Below, one piece after another: positions 51,903 to 58,718 of a DNA stretch of 64,000 nt. Within the stretch, counting starts at the first letter, position 1; every line of letters starts with the position of its first letter. The stretch lies in contig NZ_FOIB01000001.1 of assembly GCF_900111765.1 (NCBI RefSeq), positions 558,001 through 622,000 of the forward strand, written 5' to 3'. Source of the stretch: Myxococcus fulvus (lineage in GTDB: Bacteria; Myxococcota; Myxococcia; Myxococcales; Myxococcaceae). The position numbers were made by a program, and so were the translations under genes. A model generated the notes under the pieces. It ran no database searches, had not been told where the DNA came from, and saw only the letters and a program-made list of their open reading frames with translations.

Positions 51903-54308
51903 TCACTTGTCCAGGCTCGCCACGCCATCGAAGCCAGGCGGTGGCGACTCGGCATACTTCCGACAACGCTCCAGCAGCGCTTTCGTCGGCCCGTCGTCCA
52001 TGTCCTCGGCCGCGAGCCTCTCCAGCGCCGACGCGGCCTCCTCGAAGCGCGCCTCCCGGTAGAGCGCCAGCGCCGCGTGGTAGCGCTCCACCGTCGTCCG
52101 CTTGCGCGCGTCCAGCCCACCCTTGAGCGCGAGCAGCTCGTACACCGTGACGGCCTCCGTCTTGCCGGCCACCCGCACGCGGTCCAGCTCGCGCACCTCG
52201 ATGTGCTCGCGCGCCAGCTCGTACGTGCGCGGGCCAATCATGATGACCGAGCCGTACGCCTTGTTCGCGCCCTCCAGCCGCGCCGCCAGGTTCATCCCGT
52301 CGCCGATGGCCGTGTAGCTGAAGAGCTGCTCACTGCCGAAGTTGCCCACGAAGTTCACCGCGGAGTTCACGCCGATGCGCGTGTAGACGTCCGGCAGCCC
52401 CTTGGCGCGGAACTCCTCGCGCATCGCGTCCACCTCCGCCTTGGCCGCCAGCGCCCCCCGGCACGCGCGCACCGCGTGGTCGTCCTGGCGCATGGGCGCG
52501 CCGAACAGGCACACCACCGCGTCACCGATGTACTTGTCCAGGCACGCGCCTTCCTTCAGCAGCACGCCGCTCACCCGCGTCAGGTACGTGTTGAGGATGC
52601 GCACCAGGCTGCGCGGGTCCTCCTTGAAGCGCTCGCTGAAGGTGGAGAAGCCGCGGATGTCGCTGAAGAACGCGCTGATTTCGACGTTCTCGCCGTCGAG
52701 CTTCGGCAGCTTGCGCTCGGCAATCATCTGCTCCACGAGCTTGGGCTCCATGAAGCGACTGAACGCCGCGCGCACGAACTCCGTCTCGCGGTTGGCCACC
52801 AGGTGGTTGAAGGCCACCGCCGCGACGCCCGCGAGCAGCCCCGCCATGGAGGGCAGCGCCATCAAGAGATGCGAGCCCTTCGACAACACCAGTCCCGCGA
52901 CCAGGTACATGCCCACGGGCAGCACCACCGGCCACGCAATCTCCAGCGGCGTCCAGCGCGTCGTCATCAGCAGCACCACCGACACCAGCGCCACCAGCAG
53001 CGTGAGCCCCAGGTCCACCGCCAGCGGTGTGCGCGTGATGAAGCGGCCATCTCCCAGCAGCGTGTCCAGCACCGACGCCTGCTTCATGACGCCGGGCACC
53101 TCCGCCAGGAACGACGTGGCCTTGATGTCACCCAGCCCCAGCGCCGTGCCGCCGATGACCACCACCTTGCCGCGGAACACCTCCCGCGGCAGCCCCGAGG
53201 GCTGGCCGCTCTCCCGTCGCACCCAGCCGTCCAGCACGTCCAGCAGCGGCACCGTGCGGAAGCGCTCGTGCAGCGGGCCTCCGCCGTAGTCCATCGCCGC
53301 GCCGCCATCCGCGTCCACGCGGTACTGACGTCCACCCACCTTCAGCAGTCCGTCGGAGAGCTCCACCTTCTCGGCGCCGAAGAGCCCCGCGGCCACGCGC
53401 ACCGGCAGCGTCGGGTACGTGTTGACGCCGTCCGAGTACGCGAAGCGCGTGCGGCGCATGAACCCATCCGGGTCCGTCTCCGTGTCCACCAATCCGAAGC
53501 CATCCACCGCGCCCACCAACACCGGAATCGGCGGCACTGGATGGCGCACGGCGCGCGTCCCGTCCGTGTCTCCAGGGACCTGGTGCTCACCCGCCGCCTC
53601 GCGTCCCTCCAGCAGCGGCGGTGCGTGGCCCTGGACCTTCACGGGGAACGCGAGTGCCCGCGCCATCTCCTCGGCCGTGACGGCGGGCAGCACGCGCTCA
53701 TCCGGCGTGTCGGTGAAGGCCTCGCCCGCGTCCTCCGGGAAGGTCTCCTCGCCCACCGAGGGAGCGTCCTCGGGTGTTGCCACGGGCACGGGGGGCGGGG
53801 CGAGCGGGGTCGGCGGCGCCGCGTCGAAGTCCGCGCGGGGCAGGGGGTGCGCGTTGGCGTTGGTGGACACGCCCAGGAAGAACGGGATGCGCGTGTCGCG
53901 CAGCACCTGGGCGAAGGCCAGGTCCGTGGACGCGTCGGAGGAGCGCTCGTCCATCACCGCGTCGAAGACGATGGCGCGCGCGCCCTCCGCCTCCAGCTGC
54001 TCCACCACGCGGGCCCAGAGGTTGCGGCTGTAGGGCCACGTGCCGAAGTTGAGCGTGTAGCGCTCGTTGGCGCGGATGCCGTCCAGCGTGCCCTGGTCGA
54101 TGACCACCACCGACACGGTGGGCGACAAGCCTCGTCCATCCGTGAACGCCGTCAGCGCCTGGTCGTACGCGCCGCGCTCCAGGTCGTCCAGCCAGCCGCC
54201 CCACCACGCCAGCGCGGACAGCACCGTGGACAGCGCCGCGATGCCCAGCATCAACCGCCAGTGGTCACGCCAACGCTGACGGATGATTCTCCCGGTCTCG
54301 CCTGCCAC
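51903..54308 (-). CDS. CHASE2-transmembrane-class III adenylate cyclase
   Basis: GTG 54308 is the likely start; 801 residues. A signal-anchor helix is followed by an extracytoplasmic CHASE2 sensor (about 55-410) that contains a Pro-rich insertion near residue 170, three membrane helices (about 420-520) and the cyclase domain (about 540-700). Catalytic residues are complete: metal Asp550 and Asp596, adenine-specifying Lys592 and Asp670, and Asn673/Arg677 for the transition state, so ATP is the expected substrate. A helical tail of about 80 residues (TPR-like) follows. It is the first gene of the operon with SH3 and M48 proteins, coupling envelope sensing to cAMP. Confidence 0.94.
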   Translation of the reverse strand: MAGETGRIIRQRWRDHWRLMLGIAALSTVLSALAWWGGWLDDLERGAYDQALTAFTDGRGLSPTVSVVVIDQGTLDGIRANERYTLNFGTWPYSRNLWARVVEQLEAEGARAIVFDAVMDERSSDASTDLAFAQVLRDTRIPFFLGVSTNANAHPLPRADFDAAPPTPLAPPPVPVATPEDAPSVGEETFPEDAGEAFTDTPDERVLPAVTAEEMARALAFPVKVQGHAPPLLEGREAAGEHQVPGDTDGTRAVRHPVPPIPVLVGAVDGFGLVDTETDPDGFMRRTRFAYSDGVNTYPTLPVRVAAGLFGAEKVELSDGLLKVGGRQYRVDADGGAAMDYGGGPLHERFRTVPLLDVLDGWVRRESGQPSGLPREVFRGKVVVIGGTALGLGDIKATSFLAEVPGVMKQASVLDTLLGDGRFITRTPLAVDLGLTLLVALVSVVLLMTTRWTPLEIAWPVVLPVGMYLVAGLVLSKGSHLLMALPSMAGLLAGVAAVAFNHLVANRETEFVRAAFSRFMEPKLVEQMIAERKLPKLDGENVEISAFFSDIRGFSTFSERFKEDPRSLVRILNTYLTRVSGVLLKEGACLDKYIGDAVVCLFGAPMRQDDHAVRACRGALAAKAEVDAMREEFRAKGLPDVYTRIGVNSAVNFVGNFGSEQLFSYTAIGDGMNLAARLEGANKAYGSVIMIGPRTYELAREHIEVRELDRVRVAGKTEAVTVYELLALKGGLDARKRTTVERYHAALALYREARFEEAASALERLAAEDMDDGPTKALLERCRKYAESPPPGFDGVASLDK

Positions 54309-54718
54309 GGCCCCCTCTTGCCATGTGTGGGGTGTATCGCGCGTCACACTAGCCCAAGCCCTCGCGTCCTCGCGGCAGACGAGCGTGAAAACAAAAAATC
54401 GCAGGTGAGCCTCGACGCCCGGCTCGCGCGAGCTCCTCCGTCCGCCCTCCAGACGGAGGACGCCCCGTCCTATTCTCGGGCGTCTCACGCGCCAGCCCAC
54501 GAAGGGGCCGCGAGTCGCACACCCGGCGTCTCTCTCCCCGCGGGCGGCGGTGTGGGCAGCGACAGGGCAGCCGAGCCTCTGTCAGTCCCACGCGATGGCG
54601 GGGTGACTTGCTGGCGGGGTTTGCCGGAGTCCCAGTGCGACCGGACCTTACCTCGCAACACGGTGGGCGCGACGCCTTCCGTCCTCCTCTTCTCCGTACG
54701 CGCACAAAGGAGTCCGAC
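54309..54718. other. 410-bp divergent intergenic region, no gene seen
   Basis: This gap lies between the cyclase operon and the ferritin-like pair. It has one A-rich run (about 54389-54396) in otherwise GC-rich sequence. Both promoters must be here, but no confident motif is seen. Confidence 0.4.
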
Positions 54719-55924
54719 GTGGCCCTGGACATCTTCCAACAGAAGGGCGTGCCCCTCGACAAGCAGGTCTTCACCTGGAAGGACCTGGTGCGCAGGCCCT
54801 ACAGCAAGCTGGATGACGACGCCTTCACCCGGGTTCGCGTCATCTACATGAACGGCATCATGGCGGACGCCCTGCGCACCAAGCACATGATGGCGCGCAT
54901 CAACGCGTCGCTGCGCGAGCCGCTCGCCCGCATCCGCCGCGTGGAGCACTTCGAGCAGACGCTCATCAACTGGCTCAACCCCGCGGACCAGAACCCGCTG
55001 GAGACGACGCTCGGCTTCGAGCAGGTCGCCATCGAGGTGACGGCCAGCGTGGCCCTGCGCGAGCCCGACCCCTACCTGGCGCAGACCTACCGCTTCGGGC
55101 TCCTGGAGGACTTCGACCACCTGTATCGCTACTCGGCGCTCTATGACCGGCTCGAGGGCAAGGACCCCAACAACATCACCCAGTCCTATACGGACATCAT
55201 CCCCGGCCGGGCCACGTCCGTGGAGCACCGCCACCCCGTGGATGACCTGCGCCGCCCGTACGACAAGACGCGCGCGCACCCGCTGACGAAGATTCACGCC
55301 ATCAGCATCACCGCGGCGGAGAACCAGACGCACGACTACTACATGACGGTGGGCCCGTTCTTCGCGGACCCGGTCGCGCGCCAGCTCTACGCCGAAATCG
55401 CCGCCATCGAGGAGCAGCACGTCACCCAGTACGAGTCACTGCTCGACCCGGGCGAGACGCTGCTGGAGAAGTGGCTGATGCACGAGGCCGCGGAGGTCTA
55501 CAACTTCTACTCCTGCCTCGAGTACGAGACGAACCCGCGCGTGAAGGAGGTGTGGCAGCGCTTCCTGGACTACGAGCTGGGGCAGCTGCACTTCGTCAAG
55601 GACCTGTTCGAGAACGTCGAGCGCCGGGACGCGGCCGAGGTGCTGCCGAAGACCTTGCCCGAGCCCATCGAGTACAAGCAGCACCGCGAGTTCGTCCGCA
55701 AGACGCTCAGCCAGGAAGAAGACCTGGCCACCAACGGACCGGACTACGTGCGCATGGCGGAGCTGCCGGCGGACCACCGCTCGCGCGTGTACCGCGACCA
55801 GCTCAACTCGGAAGGCTCGCCGTCGGAAATCGTCGCGGCCGGCTACCAATGGACTCCTGGCACGGAGCTCGCCGCGCGCGTGCAGCGCATGGGCTCGGTG
55901 GTCGAGGGAAGGAAGGTTCACTGA
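54719..55924 (+). CDS. Ferritin-like diiron protein of unknown function, first of a pair
   Basis: GTG 54719 follows AAAGGAG at 7-bp spacing; 401 residues. The body is helical with diiron-type motifs: AAENQTHDYY, AIEEQHVTQYE (ExxH), HEAAEVYNFYS and DYELGQLHFVKD, the last with a longer Glu-His spacing than usual. No signal peptide or membrane segment. It probably belongs to the ferritin-like superfamily and may handle iron, oxygen or peroxide. The next gene, also ferritin-like, starts 1 bp after its stop. Confidence 0.75.
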   Translation: MALDIFQQKGVPLDKQVFTWKDLVRRPYSKLDDDAFTRVRVIYMNGIMADALRTKHMMARINASLREPLARIRRVEHFEQTLINWLNPADQNPLETTLGFEQVAIEVTASVALREPDPYLAQTYRFGLLEDFDHLYRYSALYDRLEGKDPNNITQSYTDIIPGRATSVEHRHPVDDLRRPYDKTRAHPLTKIHAISITAAENQTHDYYMTVGPFFADPVARQLYAEIAAIEEQHVTQYESLLDPGETLLEKWLMHEAAEVYNFYSCLEYETNPRVKEVWQRFLDYELGQLHFVKDLFENVERRDAAEVLPKTLPEPIEYKQHREFVRKTLSQEEDLATNGPDYVRMAELPADHRSRVYRDQLNSEGSPSEIVAAGYQWTPGTELAARVQRMGSVVEGRKVH

Positions 55925-55925
55925 C

Positions 55926-56687
55926 ATGAAGAAGACGACCAGTGACATGGGGCTCAACCGCACGGGCATCGCCACGTCGCCCATCGACAGCGCGGACATC
56001 TTCCAACAGGCGCAGGAGCGACTGCCCAGCTCGGCGGGGGACGGCTCGCTGATTCTGGAGGTCCGTCAGCAGTACGCGCGCGAATCCGACGGCCTGGGCA
56101 GCGTGCCGCCACCGGCCAACCTCAAGGGCGTGGCCAAGACGGCGGTGGAGCTGCTCAAGGGCGCCAAGCCCACCGTGTTCCTCGACAAGCTGGGGGAGCG
56201 GCTCGCCTTCGAGCGCTCGGGCTCGCGGCTCTACGAGGGCGCGCTCGCCAAGCTCGACGTCTACGGCACGTGGGAGGGCGGCCCCACCCGCGAGGGCCTG
56301 GAGCGCATCCTCAACGACGAGCTGGCCCACTTCGGCCTCATGTCGGAGACGCTGACGAAGCTGGGCGCGGACCCCACCGCGATGACGCCGTGCGCGGACC
56401 TGGTGGCCGTCACGTCCATGGGCCTGCCCGCGGTGATGGCAGACCCGCGCACCAACCTGCGCCAGTCGCTGGAGGCGCTGCTGGTGGCGGAGCTGACGGA
56501 CAACGCCAGCTGGGAGCTGCTCATCGAGCTGGCGCGCGGCCTGGGCCATGACACGCTGGCGGACCGCTTCCAGCTCGCGCTGGACGCGGAGGCCGAGCAC
56601 CTGACGCTGGTGCGCGGCTGGCTCGCCTCGGGCATCACCCTGGAGGCGCGCGCCGCGCCCGTCGAGCAGGCCGGCGCTCCGGTCTGA
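55926..56687 (+). CDS. Ferritin-like diiron protein, second of a pair
   Basis: The 253-residue protein has a disordered N-terminus (about 1-50) and a four-helix diiron domain. The ligand set looks complete: Glu in FERSGSRLYE, ExxH in NDELAHFG, Glu in LLVAELTDNASWELL, ExxH in AEAEHLTLV. It starts 1 bp after the upstream stop, so the two are translationally coupled and probably form a complex or act in sequence. Its N-terminal region shares DIFQQ with the start of the upstream protein. Confidence 0.8.
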   Translation: MKKTTSDMGLNRTGIATSPIDSADIFQQAQERLPSSAGDGSLILEVRQQYARESDGLGSVPPPANLKGVAKTAVELLKGAKPTVFLDKLGERLAFERSGSRLYEGALAKLDVYGTWEGGPTREGLERILNDELAHFGLMSETLTKLGADPTAMTPCADLVAVTSMGLPAVMADPRTNLRQSLEALLVAELTDNASWELLIELARGLGHDTLADRFQLALDAEAEHLTLVRGWLASGITLEARAAPVEQAGAPV

Positions 56688-56694
56688 CGTCGAC

Positions 56695-57285
56695 TCAGAA
56701 GGACGAGCCCGGCTCCTGGAGGAAGCGTGCTTCCTCGGGAGTCGAGGCCCGTCCCAGCGCGTCGTTGCGGTGCGGGAAGCGCCCGAAGCGCTCGATGACG
56801 TCCCGGTGCCTCCTCGCGTAGTCGAGCGTCTCCACGCTGCCGGAGTGGTGCATCGTCAAGAGCTCGAAGAGGTCCACCGACAGCCGCTGGTCGTACAGCT
56901 CCTCGCTGTGCTCGAACGGCAGGTACATGAACCAGCGCCACACCGAGGGCAGCGTCACGTCCAGCCCCCGGGCCAGCGCGTGGCGAGCCACCGAGCGGGC
57001 CTTCGCATCCGTGGCGAACGCGCGCGGCGTGCCCCGGAAGAGGTTGCGGGGCACCTGGTCCAGCAGCAGCAACAGCGCCAGGCACGTGCGGGCTTCGTTG
57101 CGCCAGGAGTCCAGCTCGCCCGCGGCCGCGCGCTCATGGGCTCCCAGGAAGCGCTCCCTGCACTCCGCATCGAAGGCCGCGTCGCGCTGGAACCAGACGG
57201 CCCGAGGTCGGATGCACGCTGGATTGCGAACCGGGTCCGCCGGCTGACCGAACCAGAAGTCGAGGACTTCCTCCGCACTCACCAT
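56695..57285 (-). CDS. DUF924-family protein
   Basis: ATG 57285 is used; 196 residues. It matches DUF924 along its full length: VLDFWFGQ at the start, WFQRDAAFDAECRERF, LLLLDQVPRNLFRGTPRAFATDAKAR, WRWFMYLPFEHSE and ERFGRFPHRN near the end. The family is all-helical (TPR-like) and has no established enzymatic role. It is divergent from tspO. Confidence 0.92.
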   Translation of the reverse strand: MVSAEEVLDFWFGQPADPVRNPACIRPRAVWFQRDAAFDAECRERFLGAHERAAAGELDSWRNEARTCLALLLLLDQVPRNLFRGTPRAFATDAKARSVARHALARGLDVTLPSVWRWFMYLPFEHSEELYDQRLSVDLFELLTMHHSGSVETLDYARRHRDVIERFGRFPHRNDALGRASTPEEARFLQEPGSSF

Positions 57286-57413
57286 GTCGTTCCTCCCCAA
57301 AGGCTCGATAGAGCGCCCACCCGTCAACAGTCAACGGGGGTGGACCGGAGGGCAGGTCGTTACCACCTTGCAGCGAACACTGCGCCCGCACACCGCGCGC
57401 AAGGAGACAGACC

Positions 57414-57971
57414 ATGCACACCTCGTGGGAGCCCTCGACGCGCACCGTGCCGGGGCCGGTCAAGCGCACCGCCCTCAACCCCACGCTGCGCACCGAGTCC
57501 GTCATCGCGCTGGGCGCGTTCAGCGCGCTCACGCTCGGCGCCGCCGCGCTGGGAGCCCGCCACAGCACCGCCGACACGCGCTGGTATCGCCACCTGCGCA
57601 AGCCGCCCTTCCAACCGCCGCCCTCCGCCTTCGGGCCGGTGTGGACCGCGCTCTATGCGCTCATCGCCGTCTCCGGCTGGCGCGTGTGGACGGCGCCGGC
57701 GGGGCCCTCGCGCTCCCGGGCGCTCGGCTGGTGGGGCGTGCAGCTGGGCCTCAACGCCGCGTGGTCCTGGCTCTTCTTCGGCAGGCACCAGCCCAGGAAG
57801 GCCCTGGCCGACAACCTGGCGCTCCTGGGCAGCATCGGGGCCTACATCGCCGCGACGCGGGAGGTGGACCGGCCCGCCGCGTGGCTGGTCGCGCCCTACC
57901 TGGCCTGGGTGGGCTTCGCCAACGTCCTCAATGGCGAAATCGTCCGGCGCAATCCCTCTTCCGGACACTGA
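57414..57971 (+). CDS. tspO: TspO/MBR family membrane protein
   Basis: The 185-residue protein has five membrane helices and the TspO signatures: WYRHLRKPPFQPPPSAFGPVWTALYALIAVSGWRVW early, WWGVQLGLNAAWSWLFFGRHQP in the middle and YLAWVGFANVLNGEIVRRN at the end. TspO proteins bind porphyrins and affect tetrapyrrole or stress responses. It has an extra N-terminal stretch of about 25 residues. Confidence 0.95.
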   Translation: MHTSWEPSTRTVPGPVKRTALNPTLRTESVIALGAFSALTLGAAALGARHSTADTRWYRHLRKPPFQPPPSAFGPVWTALYALIAVSGWRVWTAPAGPSRSRALGWWGVQLGLNAAWSWLFFGRHQPRKALADNLALLGSIGAYIAATREVDRPAAWLVAPYLAWVGFANVLNGEIVRRNPSSGH

Positions 57972-57994
57972 GAAAGGGCGCCGACGGCCCCGGT

Positions 57995-58025
57995 GGAAAA
58001 TTCGCCGGGAAATCCGGCCGGGAAG
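57995..58025 (+). promoter_or_regulatory. Three GGAA(A/G) motifs at 13-bp spacing upstream of ECF sigma gene
   Basis: GGAAA starts at 57995 and 58008 and GGAAG at 58021, each 13 bp apart, in the short leader before the ECF gene. They recall the GGAA part of an ECF -35 element, but no CGTC element lies 16-17 bp downstream of any, so this is only a candidate regulatory site. Confidence 0.3.
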
Positions 58026-58061
58026 ATGGGGGCGGGGCGTCGTTGAGAAGGGCGACCCGCC

Positions 58062-58718
58062 ATGGATGCTTTCGCCCTGCAACCACCTGTCGCACGCGCC
58101 CGTCGCCCCCGGTCCCGGGGCTTGACGGCCCATGACGCGCCGGTCCAGCCTGCACCCCGCGTGGATAGCGGGCCCCCCTCAACGCCGACCCTGGACAATC
58201 GCTGGTTCTCCGCCTTCGTCCGGACGCACGAGGCGGCGTTGCGCGCCACGGCGCTCCGGCTGTGCGGAAACGCGGCGGAGGCCAACGACCTGCTGCAGGA
58301 CACCTACGAGCGCGGGTTTCGCAACCTGTCTCGCTACCGCCCCGGCACCGACGGGCGCGCGTGGCTGCTCACCATCCTCCACCACATCTTCATCGACAAG
58401 TGCCGCTCCAAGACGCGCGAGCGTCGGGCGGACGTGTCGGCGGAGGAGCTGGAGGAGCGCATCGCCGCGCCGGAGCCGGAGGCCGCCCCCGCGTGGGCCT
58501 CCATCAGCACGGAGCAGCTGCGCGAGGCCCTGACGCGGATTCCGGAGGAGTTCGCGACGGTGTACCGGCTCCACGCCCTGGAGGGGATGCCCTATCAGGA
58601 CATCGCCGAGCGTCTGGGGATTCCCAAGGCGACGGTGGGCACGCGCCTCATCCGCGCGCGCCGCAAGCTGAAGGAGCTGTTGATGCCCGGCGCCACCGGC
58701 AAGGCGGAGGCGTCATGA
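58062..58718 (+). CDS. ECF sigma factor
   Basis: The 218-residue protein has sigma region 2 (WFSAFVRTHEAALRATALRLCGNAAEANDLLQDTYERGFRNLSRYRPGTDGRAWLLTILHHIFIDKCRSKTRERR, residues about 48-123) and region 4 (LREALTRIPEEFATVYRLHALEGMPYQDIAERLGIPKATVGTRLIRARRKLKELL, about 155-208), with no region 3, so it is an ECF factor. An extra N-terminal extension of about 45 residues is disordered. Its TGA overlaps the anti-sigma ATG (ATGA at 58715-58718). Confidence 0.95.
   Translation: MDAFALQPPVARARRPRSRGLTAHDAPVQPAPRVDSGPPSTPTLDNRWFSAFVRTHEAALRATALRLCGNAAEANDLLQDTYERGFRNLSRYRPGTDGRAWLLTILHHIFIDKCRSKTRERRADVSAEELEERIAAPEPEAAPAWASISTEQLREALTRIPEEFATVYRLHALEGMPYQDIAERLGIPKATVGTRLIRARRKLKELLMPGATGKAEAS

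Noticed and set aside
54609-54625. Sigma-54-like promoter (TGGC...TTTGC) before the ferritin-like pair
   Set aside because: The GG-GC spacing is two bases short of the required distance.
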